NCBI GenBank assembly: GCA_965208065.1
Contig: OZ242313.1
Location: 3,410,001-3,474,000, forward strand
DNA: 64,000 nt
DNA from: Bin103 sp002238925
GTDB taxonomy: Bacteria > Spirochaetota > Spirochaetia > SZUA-6 > Bin103
Direction of reading: 5' to 3'
In this document: piece after piece, positions 7,083 through 16,041 of the stretch
How the letters are laid out: each line of letters begins with the position of its first letter
Numbering within the stretch: the stretch's first letter is position 1
The notes under the pieces: model-generated
The model's input: the letters and a program-made list of their open reading frames with translations, nothing else
Databases searched by the model: none
What the model was told of the DNA's origin: nothing
Position numbers and translations under genes: made by a program

Positions 7083-10064
7083 ATGAGACTGCAGTTCGAT
7101 CCCAACCAGACCTATCAACTCGACGCGATCGCGGCCGTCACCGACCTTTTCGAGGGTCAGCCACAGAGAGATCCCGATTATTCCATAATCGATAGACGGG
7201 GGCTGGGGGACCTCCTCATCGGCCAGTGGGCGGCCGATCTCGGTGTAGGGAACCGGATGCTGCTCGCCCCGAAGAGGTTGCTCGCCAACACTCGTGGTGT
7301 GCAGGAACGGAACGATATTGAAGTCAGTAATCTCAGTGCGCCGCTCGAAGCCTGGGAGCTTGTGGATGGTCAGGCTGATGTAAGTCGTACATGTCCTCAT
7401 TTCTCGGTCGAAATGGAGACGGGAACAGGAAAGACTTACGTGTACTTGCGCACGATTTTCGAGCTTTCATGCCGCTATGGATTCCAGAAATTCATCGTCG
7501 TGGTGCCTAGTGTGGCGATCCGCGAGGGAGTCCTGAAGAACATCGAGATCACCGCTGAGCACTTCCGAACACTCTACAACAACGTCCCTTTCGAGCATTT
7601 TGTCTATGATGCAAAGAGTGTGAATCGACTTCGACAGTTCGCTGCAAGCACGACACTGCAGATTATGGTAATCAACGTTGACGCATTTCGAAGGAACTTC
7701 ACTGGTACCGAGAGTCAACAGAAGAGCAACGTGATCTACAAAGAGAGTGACAAACTCTCGGGGCATCAGCCTATAGCGTTCGTTCAGGCCACCCGTCCGA
7801 TTGTAATCATTGACGAACCCCAGAGTGTGGATTCCACCGAGAGAGCTCAGGAGGCACTCCGGGCGCTTAACCCGCTCTGTACGCTGCGCTACTCGGCTAC
7901 ACACCGCAACTTGTATAATCTCGTCTACCGTCTCGATCCCGTGCGTGCCCTTGAGTTGCGTCTGGTCAAGCAGATCGTAGTGGCTGACGTCGCTGGCGAG
8001 GGCGGCGCGAACGATGCGTTTGTCCGTGTTGAGCGGATTGACTACAAGAAGGGAATCAGAGCAAGGCTTTTCATCCACACTCAGACGGCCGCGGGGCCCA
8101 AAGAGAGGGCGTTCACGGTAAAAAATGGCGTAGATCTCTATGAGCTTTCCGGCAACCGTGCGGCGTATGAGAACGGCTACGCGATTGCCGAGATCAGTGC
8201 TGAACCTGGCAATGCATTTGTGCGCTTTGGCAATGGCAAGATTCTTCGACAGGGCGAGCAATGCGGAGGTATGCAGGAAGACCTATGGCGTGCACAGATC
8301 AAGCACACGATAAGGAGGCATTTGGAGAAGGAGCTTCAGCTTCTCGGACGTCGAATAAAAGTGTTGAGCCTTTTCTTCATAGATCGTGTTGCAAACTATC
8401 GTGGCTACGATTCCGCTGGACAGGCAGTCCCGGGCAAGTTTGCTGAGGCCTTCGAGGATGCTCTCTTATCTTTCTCTAGCGATCATTATTACGCCTCGTT
8501 GGAGTGGCTCAAGCGTCCAGTCGGAGATCTGCATAACGGCTATTTTGCTCAGGACAAGAAGAGTATCCTCAAGGACAGTCGGGAAGGTCGTGACACGCGT
8601 GCCGATCAAGAGGCCTACAATCTCATCATGCGCGATAAGGAGAAACTTCTTTCCGAGGAAGAGCCACTTCGGTTCATCTTTACCCACACGGCCTTGCGTG
8701 AGGGCTGGGACAACCCGAACGTCTTTCAGATCTGCACTCTGAACGAGACGAGGAGTACGATGAAGAAGCGTCAAGAGCTTGGCCGAGGATTGCGTCTTCC
8801 GGTTGACCAGGACGGAAAGCGAGTATTCGATGATTCCGTCAACAGGCTCCTCGTTATGGCAAATGAATCCTACGACGATTATGCGAGGGCGCTGCAAACT
8901 GAGTATGAGGAGGAGTGCGGAGTCACTTTCGGCAAGGTCCCACTTACCGCGCTTGCGAAGATCGTCCGAGTGGTTGATAATGAAGCGCACCCGATCGGAA
9001 GGAATACCGCGATCGCGCTCCGCGACTTGCTCATCACGCAAAAGATGCTCGATCCTTATGGTCGTATTCAGCCCGCTTTCGACCCGAAGAGTCCCGATTT
9101 CAAGATTGATCTTCCAATGGAATATCGTGATCTGAAGACCGCGGTAATAGACCTTCTGGTGTCTTACCAGGTTGAACGACACATTAGAGTGGATAGGAAC
9201 GAAGGACCAAACAGGCTACTCAAGGATGTGCGTCTCAGTCGTGAGTTTGAGGCGCTGTGGAAACAGATCAAACCGAGAACGACGTACCGAGTGGAATTTG
9301 AGACCGATACGCTGGTGCTAAGGGCGGTCGCCGCGATTAGGCGTATGAGCAAAATCGAGTCACCTAAGATCCGCATAACGGACGGTAAGCTCGATGTCAA
9401 GCGTGGCGGCATCACCACGGCCGCGGTCAGAGTTACTGAAGAACGTGTGTCGATGTCGGGCTATCCGGTTCCAGATATCTTAGCGTACCTCCAGAACGAG
9501 ACGGAGCTCACTCGCTCAACACTGGTGCGGATTCTCAAGGAGTGCAACCGGCTCGAAGAGTTTTTCACAGATCCACAGCGGTTCATGGATGCCGTCGTAT
9601 ACAACCTGAAGCACGAGCTTTACCGCCTCTTAGTGGACGGCATTAAGTACGAACGGCTTGCTCCAGGTCCAGACTCAAACTGGGAGATGGTGCTATTCAA
9701 GAACGAGGAACTGATCAGCTATCTCTCGGCAGTGCGTGTCCACCACTCGCTGTACGAATACATCGTCTACGAATCGGAAGTGGAGCGTGAATTCGCTCGG
9801 ACCCTCGATGAGCGTGAAGACATCAAGCTTTTTGTCAAGCTGCCCACTTGGTTTGAAATCGAGACACCTGTTGGCCACTATAATCCCGACTGGGCGATCC
9901 TGAAACACGATGGAAGTGCAATGTATCTGGTGCGTGAAACGAAGGGGACGAAGGATTTCCTTAAGCTCCGAACCGCAGAGGCAGACAAGGTCCGTTGCGG
10001 CCAGCGGCACTTCGAAGCCATCGGCGTGGACTTCCGTGTCGTTGTCACGGCCGACGAGGTGTAG
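7083..10064 (+). CDS. res: type III restriction endonuclease (Res)
   Basis: A 993-residue subunit that translocates or slides along DNA using ATP and cuts when two Mod-bound sites meet. Superfamily 2 helicase motifs are visible: Walker A METGTGKT at residues 111-118, Walker B VIIDEPQS at 241-248, RYSATHR (motif III) shortly after, and later RFIFTHTALREGWDNPNVFQ and RQELGRGLRLPV (motifs V-VI). The C-terminal nuclease core reads NPDWAI followed by YLVRETKG, the PD-(D/E)xK pattern. Length and motif order are normal and the frame is open, so the system looks functional. It is co-transcribed with mod (12-bp gap). Confidence 0.93.
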   Translation: MRLQFDPNQTYQLDAIAAVTDLFEGQPQRDPDYSIIDRRGLGDLLIGQWAADLGVGNRMLLAPKRLLANTRGVQERNDIEVSNLSAPLEAWELVDGQADVSRTCPHFSVEMETGTGKTYVYLRTIFELSCRYGFQKFIVVVPSVAIREGVLKNIEITAEHFRTLYNNVPFEHFVYDAKSVNRLRQFAASTTLQIMVINVDAFRRNFTGTESQQKSNVIYKESDKLSGHQPIAFVQATRPIVIIDEPQSVDSTERAQEALRALNPLCTLRYSATHRNLYNLVYRLDPVRALELRLVKQIVVADVAGEGGANDAFVRVERIDYKKGIRARLFIHTQTAAGPKERAFTVKNGVDLYELSGNRAAYENGYAIAEISAEPGNAFVRFGNGKILRQGEQCGGMQEDLWRAQIKHTIRRHLEKELQLLGRRIKVLSLFFIDRVANYRGYDSAGQAVPGKFAEAFEDALLSFSSDHYYASLEWLKRPVGDLHNGYFAQDKKSILKDSREGRDTRADQEAYNLIMRDKEKLLSEEEPLRFIFTHTALREGWDNPNVFQICTLNETRSTMKKRQELGRGLRLPVDQDGKRVFDDSVNRLLVMANESYDDYARALQTEYEEECGVTFGKVPLTALAKIVRVVDNEAHPIGRNTAIALRDLLITQKMLDPYGRIQPAFDPKSPDFKIDLPMEYRDLKTAVIDLLVSYQVERHIRVDRNEGPNRLLKDVRLSREFEALWKQIKPRTTYRVEFETDTLVLRAVAAIRRMSKIESPKIRITDGKLDVKRGGITTAAVRVTEERVSMSGYPVPDILAYLQNETELTRSTLVRILKECNRLEEFFTDPQRFMDAVVYNLKHELYRLLVDGIKYERLAPGPDSNWEMVLFKNEELISYLSAVRVHHSLYEYIVYESEVEREFARTLDEREDIKLFVKLPTWFEIETPVGHYNPDWAILKHDGSAMYLVRETKGTKDFLKLRTAEADKVRCGQRHFEAIGVDFRVVVTADEV

Positions 10065-10592
10065 AATGGTCGGTGCGTATAAGCCACTGATCTAATTTGA
10101 CAACGTAGCCAACCTCCTAGTTGGAGCCAGCGTCCAACATGCCCTGCTGATCCTCGATTCATCCCGACCCTGGGGTTATCCCGATGGAGTCCGCGGTGTT
10201 GACGGCCCCGTCGAGAGTTGGCTGCCACGGAAGTCGGGGTAATCCCTCCGCATTTCCTGGATCCTCTGATCGACCGGAGGTGTGTGTTCCGGCGGAATCC
10301 TAATGGGAACGCTGTCATGGAAAAAGTTGTGGGCTGCGGGTCCCGTTCGCGGACGGGTTCCCGGTTCAGCTCTTGGGGATGGGGCATTCTCAGGGCTCAT
10401 TGAAACGCTACCTGGTGTCGATGGGCGAGCCGAATCGCTAGCTTACGGTGGGTTCTCCCAATACTGGCAGCCAACTCGACGAAAGCTGACGAGGCTGAGA
10501 AGTCAGGAGGTCTCGGTGTCAAGAAGTTGGAGCGATCGTCGGGCAAGCTGACAAAGCCGGCGTCGTGAATCTCGTGAGCGGTCCCGTTCGCG
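10065..10592 (+). other. 528-bp stretch without a supportable gene
   Basis: Lies between the convergent ends of res and the STAND-like gene. Nothing protein-like is convincing. It contains one copy (10342-10383) of a 42-bp repeat that recurs at 23760. No clear rho-independent terminator was seen. Confidence 0.5.
10342..10383 (+). repeat. dispersed 42-bp repeat, copy 1
   Basis: Matches 23760-23801 with about three differences. It starts with a small hairpin (CCCGT, loop TCGCGG, ACGGG) followed by a shared CTCTTGGGGATGGG. It is non-coding in both places and lies in accessory DNA, so it is probably a piece of a mobile-element end or insertion site. Confidence 0.6.
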
Positions 10593-13500
10593 TCAATGGA
10601 CACCCTCCACGGCCATCGCCGTCTCGCGGACAACCGCCTCTTGTTCTCGTATAATTGTGTACTCGGTGCCGGCGCGTCCAACCGCACGGATCCGACTATC
10701 TGCGTCGGTCAGAAGCGCCTCGAAACCGCTTCGCTCCCCCGCCCACATCTCGCTCGCCGGTCCCATCCAAGACCTGCTTTGCCCCAGGGTTGCGTACAGG
10801 ATGTCCCGCACAGAGTAGCCTCGATCCAGAGCAATCAGAACCATGCCCCGCCACGGCCCGTCCCGGTCACCCTCCAGCGGACCGAGGTGGTACTCCCTCA
10901 TCGGCTCCGAGTCGACTAACTGCCGGTACAAATCGAGGTTCCCGCCAGTGAGTGCCTTGATCACATCGGGAATTGCAAGAACCTCATCGGCAGCGCAAAG
11001 GCGTGTCAGAACACTCTTCCGATCTTCGTGCCCCAACGACTTCGCTGCTGTCTTGGCTAGGTCGCTCGTCCTCCAATGATTTGGGAATTCCGTGGTCAGG
11101 TTCGACACCAACCAGTCGGATGCAAGGTCTCTGTCTTGGGATAGTATCTCCCCGATCAAATGTTGGTTGGATTCGCTCGCTCCACCTTGTGCAGAGCGAA
11201 GAATCGCTTGACGCCACGCGATGCAAAGCGATCCGGGGATCTGGCGCTCGCGACTCAGCCAATAGCCGACCGCCGTGGCCACGGCGACCCGCGTGACGTT
11301 CGAATGCAGCATCGCCTTGGTTACAACCTCTGGAATCGGGAAACGGGAGAACCTCATGAACTCGTCCAGGTGCGGCATGTCGGCCGCGTGACGAAGCGCG
11401 GCAACGAGTATATCGCTCGGCGCTTCTGGCTGCATCAACACCGTCTCGACGGCGATCCAGCGATACGCATCCCCGTCGAGGCAACGGCACGCTACACACA
11501 CCCACTCGGATTGATGGTTGGCCGCAGCTTTGCGTAGGAATGGTGCAACCATCGCACTCGGGAGCGCATGATTGACGAGAACTTCGGCCGCTTTCGCGGG
11601 GTCCGAAACCCGCTCAGCCAAGTGTGCACAGAACGCGTCCGATAGGCGAGGATGATCGATTCCCGCCAGATCAGCCTCATAATCACACCACGTCAGAAGC
11701 GATGCTACATCCTCGTTGGAGCGATCTCGCCAGGTATCCGCAAGTTCGGCGATCGCATCATGCCGTAGATGCTGTTGGCGCTCCCAATCATTCGATTCGA
11801 ATGACTCCGACGGACACAACACTTCGAACTCTGGATGGAGGATGACCTCTATGTCTATCTCAACATGGCGAGCGAACTCACTAACCCGGTGTTGTACACC
11901 GGGATGTTGGCGAGAAACGGCTGCCATCCCTTGGAGCATCGTACCCGCGAATTTGCGCAGAATCGTGCGAGTGGTATCGCCGACCTTGACGGGCGGAAAG
12001 AACGACGCTTGAGGAACTAACCATGTATGTACCAACTCGAACAGCACGCGCCACGGCACATTCTCCGAATCCTGCACCACGTTCAGGACCGCGGGCCATA
12101 GATCGACTATCGCCTGAAGATCGGCATCGCCAAGCATCTCGCTCCAGTAGGAAACAGTATTCCCGATACCAGGGTCCGGGACGGAATAGTCGAACGCCGG
12201 CATGAGAGCTACGCACAGCGCACGCACTGTAGGCTCTCCGTTCCGGTTCCTCTTCCACCATGCGACCGTCTCCGCCGCGAGCGTCAGACGTCGTTCGATG
12301 ACTTGCTCTCCGTCGGATGAGGTACTCTTTATCCACTTTTTCAGACTATCTATAGAGCGTTCTGCCGTTGACTCGCCGGAACGACCATTGTCAACCATCC
12401 CGGCAAGAAGCATAGGTATCACCGTCTCCGGTGCATTGAGCAGGGCTGGATGTGCAATCTCGTGAATGAACTCGGGATGCCGTTCGAGGGCGTATCGCGC
12501 CTCCGACGCCCCGAGCCACGCGTACATCGCCCACAGTCTCGCTGAATCCGTTTCCTCCAGCCGCTGCTCCAGGTCAAGAACCCCGGCCCCGCGCGATCGG
12601 GCTCCGATGAGCGTGTGGAGTGCGTCCTGCCGGTCTTCGACGACCTCCAGAAACGGCACCACGTCAAACGCCGCAGGTCCGTCGTAGTAGACTCGCTTCA
12701 CGATTGTCCATCGCATCGGTTCCGGCTCGACCGATATTGCGCCATTCACCCGTTCGCGGATGACGCCCGCAGCGCCAAGTTTGGCGAGATCGCTGCTGAC
12801 GTCGAACAAAGCCCTACCCAGCAGTTGAGAGACGGCGGTCTGCCGTACTCCGGCAGCGCCGCCAAGCGCGAATGGTGCCAGCAACCTGAGAGTGTCTATG
12901 TCCATGATCTGACCGAGCCCCCGTGCAAGTTCGTCGACCAAGGACGCACCACTGAAGACGTCCTGAACGTTGCCGGTAAGACACAGGTGAGCGAGAGTGG
13001 CTGCGAGACCTGGCCGACCGGCGGCCTGCTTGCGAATCATCCAAAGCAACCGGTCCGGTCCACGAACGCCGATTGACTTGATTATCTCAACCATCGTGTC
13101 GGCATCGATACGGTCGAGCCGTAGCTCCGCCTTGCGCCCCACGTTGAGCGCATTGCGAACAGAATCGGTTGATCCCGGCCAGCTGGTCGCGATGATACGA
13201 AAGTTGGCTCGTACCTCGCTTCTGATCTGATCGAGTTCCACAAGTTGTGCCGGCCTGATGTGCGCGTCGTCCACAATCACTGCTGCCGGACGCAGACTGC
13301 GAAGGTCGTGAGCGATTTGCGTGCGGTCCTGATCGACCAGGAAGCGCGCATCTCCCCGAAGCGCCAAGGATCGCAAGAGAAACGTCTTCCCCGATCCCGG
13401 TTCGCCGACAAGCAGACAGTCATCTTCCTGTTCTAGCAACCAGCGCATCTCGCGTTCGCGCCCGCGCACAGAATCGCCGAGCAACGGTCGCTGGGTGAGC

Positions 13501-14171
13501 GGAAACAAGCTCAGCGCTGACGGCCTCCCAGTAACCCCCAGGAGACGCTTGCACCATCCAGGGTCGCGGTATAGAGCCTGCGCAAACCAGTCCTGGTCGT
13601 AGGCTTGCCGGAGGGTCACGCCCCGCGTACGAGCCACTTCGAAAAGCCTGCGCCGAGTGGCTGACTTGATTCGTTTCGAGGTGGCGAACAACACGGTAGC
13701 GAACTGCCATTCCCGGCGAACTGCACTCTCCAGATTGCGCGACAGGTTGCCGACCAGCTCTGCGCCGGTGGTCGTGACCAGTGGAAACGGCTCGCCCCGT
13801 GGGTCGGCGACGGCTCCATCGAAGCCGTCGTCCGCACCACCACTCACCGGAACCAAGGTCGGATATTCGTGACGAAGCAGAGCGACGGCGCATGCTTCAA
13901 ATACATCAGGGTCCAGTCTGCGGTTGAGACCGTCTAGAATCGTCTGATGGTGTGGGTCCAAGGTGACGGCGGAGTACCTCGCGACCGCGGTCCCCGAGCC
14001 AAGCGAGTTGGCGACTCGTTCAATGCGATCCTTCATTTGCGCCGAAATGCCGAGTTCGCCACGTTCCCACCGCGCGACCGTGTTGGGCTTGACGTCAACA
14101 GCATCCGCCAGTTCCTTCTGCGTTAGACCGACACGCTGACGAAGCGCCTTGATGTCGTCGTTTCTGTCCAT
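10593..14171 (-). CDS. HTH / REase-like / STAND-type P-loop NTPase fusion, putative defence protein
   Basis: A single 1192-residue protein. Residues 7-55 are an Xre-type helix-turn-helix (LRQRVGLTQKELADAVDV, TVARWERGE). Residues 75-200 resemble a restriction-nuclease fold: FEACAVALL, then GGADDGFDG (111-119); the expected ExK is not obvious (FPLVTTTG), so catalysis may be lost. Residues 256-263 are Walker A (GEPGSGKT) and 296-304 Walker B (AAVIVDDAH), followed by about 700 helical residues, probably HEAT-like sensor repeats. This layout is that of STAND-family antiphage sensors, in which target binding by the C-terminus drives NTPase oligomerisation. The N-terminal HTH on the same chain is unusual and fits autoregulation: its promoter is overlapped by a perfect inverted repeat (14193-14213). 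It lies beside a type III R-M system. Domain calls are good; defence function is inferred. Confidence 0.75.
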   Translation of the reverse strand: MDRNDDIKALRQRVGLTQKELADAVDVKPNTVARWERGELGISAQMKDRIERVANSLGSGTAVARYSAVTLDPHHQTILDGLNRRLDPDVFEACAVALLRHEYPTLVPVSGGADDGFDGAVADPRGEPFPLVTTTGAELVGNLSRNLESAVRREWQFATVLFATSKRIKSATRRRLFEVARTRGVTLRQAYDQDWFAQALYRDPGWCKRLLGVTGRPSALSLFPLTQRPLLGDSVRGREREMRWLLEQEDDCLLVGEPGSGKTFLLRSLALRGDARFLVDQDRTQIAHDLRSLRPAAVIVDDAHIRPAQLVELDQIRSEVRANFRIIATSWPGSTDSVRNALNVGRKAELRLDRIDADTMVEIIKSIGVRGPDRLLWMIRKQAAGRPGLAATLAHLCLTGNVQDVFSGASLVDELARGLGQIMDIDTLRLLAPFALGGAAGVRQTAVSQLLGRALFDVSSDLAKLGAAGVIRERVNGAISVEPEPMRWTIVKRVYYDGPAAFDVVPFLEVVEDRQDALHTLIGARSRGAGVLDLEQRLEETDSARLWAMYAWLGASEARYALERHPEFIHEIAHPALLNAPETVIPMLLAGMVDNGRSGESTAERSIDSLKKWIKSTSSDGEQVIERRLTLAAETVAWWKRNRNGEPTVRALCVALMPAFDYSVPDPGIGNTVSYWSEMLGDADLQAIVDLWPAVLNVVQDSENVPWRVLFELVHTWLVPQASFFPPVKVGDTTRTILRKFAGTMLQGMAAVSRQHPGVQHRVSEFARHVEIDIEVILHPEFEVLCPSESFESNDWERQQHLRHDAIAELADTWRDRSNEDVASLLTWCDYEADLAGIDHPRLSDAFCAHLAERVSDPAKAAEVLVNHALPSAMVAPFLRKAAANHQSEWVCVACRCLDGDAYRWIAVETVLMQPEAPSDILVAALRHAADMPHLDEFMRFSRFPIPEVVTKAMLHSNVTRVAVATAVGYWLSRERQIPGSLCIAWRQAILRSAQGGASESNQHLIGEILSQDRDLASDWLVSNLTTEFPNHWRTSDLAKTAAKSLGHEDRKSVLTRLCAADEVLAIPDVIKALTGGNLDLYRQLVDSEPMREYHLGPLEGDRDGPWRGMVLIALDRGYSVRDILYATLGQSRSWMGPASEMWAGERSGFEALLTDADSRIRAVGRAGTEYTIIREQEAVVRETAMAVEGVH

Positions 14172-14176
14172 ACCAG

Positions 14177-14205
14177 AAGATACATTGAAATAAACTATAC
14201 GTCAA
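14177..14205 (-). promoter_or_regulatory. promoter of the HTH/STAND gene, nearly leaderless
   Basis: On the minus strand TTGACG (14205-14200) and TATCTT (14182-14177) are separated by 17 bases. The ATG at 14171 begins five bases after the -10 hexamer, so transcription should start at or next to the start codon and the mRNA would have almost no leader. Confidence 0.6.
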
Positions 14206-14212
14206 GTATAGT
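14185..14212 (+). promoter_or_regulatory. divergent promoter towards the small genes at 14345
   Basis: On the plus strand TTGAAA (14185-14190) and TATAGT (14207-14212) are separated by 16 bases. This promoter shares its DNA with the minus-strand promoter of the STAND gene and with the inverted repeat at 14193-14213. Confidence 0.5.
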
Positions 14213-14213
14213 T
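14193..14213. promoter_or_regulatory. operator-like perfect inverted repeat between divergent promoters
   Basis: Arms AACTATAC (14193-14200) and GTATAGTT (14206-14213) are perfect reverse complements around a 5-base centre. The repeat covers the -35 element of the STAND gene and the -10 of the opposite promoter, 22 bases before the STAND start codon. Size and position are typical of an Xre-family operator, and the STAND protein itself starts with such a domain. Confidence 0.65.
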
Positions 14214-14344
14214 ACTGCTTGGATGGTGCTGGGCGACTGATCACGTCGGCGTGGCCTGACTCTCGCGGCTGTGCAAGGCGACGGATCCGCCGTAGCATGA
14301 CCTGAACTCGGCGGCCATATCGATGAACCGCACGAGGCGACCGG

Positions 14345-14536
14345 ATGAGCGAGGCGACCATCGCAACCATCGACGGAAATTACTACGTTGACGAGTTCGC
14401 CGGCCGTCACAATCAGCGGAAGCTCGACACGGAACTCCAGATGGCGATCATGGTGCAGTTGATGGTCGGGAAGCGGTTGCGCTACAAGGTTCTGGCGGTT
14501 GGCAAGCACGAGGGGCGAGTCAGGGTGGCAGAGTAA
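14345..14536 (+). CDS. small hypothetical protein, 63 residues
   Basis: I do not recognise this protein. It starts MSEATIATIDGNYYVDEF and ends with a strand-like LRYKVLAVGKHEGRVRVAE; there is no signal peptide or membrane segment. It is divergent from the STAND gene and downstream of the proposed promoter at 14185-14212. An opposite-strand frame (14195-14509) covers the same DNA but looks like a shadow. Confidence 0.4.
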   Translation: MSEATIATIDGNYYVDEFAGRHNQRKLDTELQMAIMVQLMVGKRLRYKVLAVGKHEGRVRVAE

Positions 14537-14599
14537 TTACTTACGTGGCAGATAGATGATTGCATGACATCGTGGTCTATGCTAAGAGATGTCCCCACG

Positions 14600-14779
14600 A
14601 TGGCAAAGAAGAATAAACTAGAACGTCGGAATCCGCAGTGCCCCGAGCCATTACCCGACACGCCCATTAACATCGCCCGGATCCTTATGGGCGTGCCGCT
14701 TGTCAGACCGGAGGACGAGAACGAGCCACCGATGGTGCTTACTGGGCTTCGGGGCGACGAGCCGTCTGAGCGGTCATAG
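14600..14779 (+). CDS. small hypothetical protein, 59 residues
   Basis: Unknown. From ATG 14600 it reads MAKKNKLERRNPQCPEPLP and then a proline- and charge-rich chain (VPLVRPEDENEPPMVL). An in-frame ATG at 14564 is an alternative. It follows the 63-residue gene by 63 bases and converges on the minus-strand gene at 14739 with a 41-bp tail overlap. It could be a short regulator or a decayed fragment. Confidence 0.4.
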   Translation: MAKKNKLERRNPQCPEPLPDTPINIARILMGVPLVRPEDENEPPMVLTGLRGDEPSERS

Positions 14780-15035
14780 CCTGGTTGATTGTTTGAGCCA
14801 GCTCCTCCAGCTGTCTTAGGTAATCCATGAGTATGGTGAAGCCTTCTGGTACAGGCGATGTTCCCAATACGACATCTACCTCCGCATGTGGGGCGAAGCT
14901 GAATCTGTCATGAAAGTCTTTCGCCGTATTTCTAGCGGCTACCCTATCGAACTCCGACAGTGGTCCCTCGCTGTCTGGGATAACAACACGAACTTGCGGT
15001 CCGAGGTGTTTGCTGCCCGTTTTGCACTCGTACAT
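14739..15035 (-). CDS. hypothetical protein, 98 residues
   Basis: Unknown. It starts MYECKTGSKHLGPQVRVVIP and ends in an amphipathic helix (MDYLRQLEELAQTINQAM). There is no signal peptide. Composition and the alternation of strands and helix look like a real protein rather than a shadow frame. It converges on the 59-residue gene. Confidence 0.45.
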   Translation of the reverse strand: MYECKTGSKHLGPQVRVVIPDSEGPLSEFDRVAARNTAKDFHDRFSFAPHAEVDVVLGTSPVPEGFTILMDYLRQLEELAQTINQAMTAQTARRPEAQ

Positions 15036-15844
15036 TGTGCCACTCCCTGTTGATCAGTCGAAAGAGGGCATGGCACCGTTGCTTCGTTTGTTTGGTGTCG
15101 TAGGCCGTTGGCGCGGCCTGCCCTACTATACGCCGCCTCTTCCAAGCAGCGTATTATTCGTATCACTCACGGCCGACTTCGTCAAGACGTTTGACAGGAC
15201 TCGACAGGACTCGAACCGTCCTGCAACACAAACAATGAAATCTGCCCTCGTTGGTGTCCCGCATGTCGGGTCACCGCGCGGAATACAACAACCCCTTGCG
15301 TACGGTACGGGAGTAGCTACCCAGACCCGCTGGGTGAATACGTGTGGGACGCACCAACCTTACGGGACAACCATCGGTCGGGCAGATTTCCCGGTGCGAC
15401 GCGCCCGTAGCTCCACATGGCCTCGGCTCACCAGATCGTCCAGCTGCTGTTTGGCCTTGTCGATGTCGCACGTATGGTCGTCGAGCGCGTCACCCCGACC
15501 GAGCGGGCCGGTTGACCGCCCGGAGCGAGCATCGGGCGGTGCCGACCGCGGCTGAGGTGGTCCGCCTGATCGAGCAAGAACTCGCCAAGGCAGACGAAAT
15601 CGAGGCTGCTCTGCGCGCCGTGCCCGGCCCGCTCCCAAGCGCCGACCGCGTAGGCCGACGACCTGGTCCACACCCAGACTTCAGTTATCCCCACTGTCCA
15701 CAGGAATCGTCACCCCCTCCCCGCACCCCACCCCCTTTACCGCCGCCTCGTTCCTGTGGATCTTTCGATGCGGCAACAGCTTCACTTCGTGTGGATTTTT
15801 CAGTGCGGCAACTGGGCCGCCCTCCTGTCTGTCGAGGCAATTGC
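15036..15844 (+). other. 809-bp stretch of decayed DNA before the IS21 elements
   Basis: No intact gene can be supported. A possible broken reading starts at ATG 15417 (MASAHQIVQLLFGLVDVARM, stop, then in another frame TAAEVVRLIEQELAKADEIE), but the opposite strand looks equally protein-like, so I do not call it. A 10-bp tandem duplication (GACAGGACTC twice) lies near 15194-15213. An IS-end-like pair of repeats is listed separately at 15755-15812. Confidence 0.5.
15755..15812 (+). repeat. pair of 23-bp direct repeats, IS-end-like
   Basis: TGTGGATCTTTCGATGCGGC at 15755 and TGTGGATTTTTCAGTGCGGC at 15790, each followed by AAC, are imperfect copies 35 bases apart. Several spaced copies of a terminal motif are typical of IS21-family ends. 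They lie about 110 bp outside the outer IS21 element and do not match its ends, so they may be the remaining end of another element. Confidence 0.5.
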
Positions 15845-15922
15845 GCTGTAGCGGATTTCGGGGCCGTTGAGCTGTCGGGCATGTCCGACAGCACGCGGGC
15901 AGGACGTTGGCGGCGTCGCTGG
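15845..15922 (+). pseudogene. N-terminal remnant of a third alpA-like gene
   Basis: Read in frame this gives FGAVELSGMSDSTR and then WRRRW just before the IS21 end, resembling the AlpA helix-turn-helix (VLALVGLSRTSLWRRRQ in the intact copy). The C-terminal half is at 21803-21901 on the far side of the IS. Similarity of this half is modest; the pairing rests mainly on the clear C-terminal half. Confidence 0.45.
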
Positions 15923-16041
15923 TGCATACGCCGCTCAGAAAGTGAGCCATTTGCCGGTTAGAAATTGACCCACCCCCGGCAGGCAGACCAACCGGAAGAT
16001 AGTCTGGTGTTGCTGAACATCAAACTGAACCGGAGAGAAGG

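Noticed and set aside
15170..15260. tRNA-like 3' end on the minus strand (GGTTCGAGTCC)
   Set aside because: The T-arm pairing is out of register by two bases and no acceptor, D or anticodon arms can be folded. A 10-bp tandem duplication explains most of the pattern.
15344..15961. Plus-strand frame with a helix-like stretch (TAAEVVRLIEQELAKADEIE)
   Set aside because: The opposite strand is equally protein-like and the frame ends in IS sequence; no start or family supports it.
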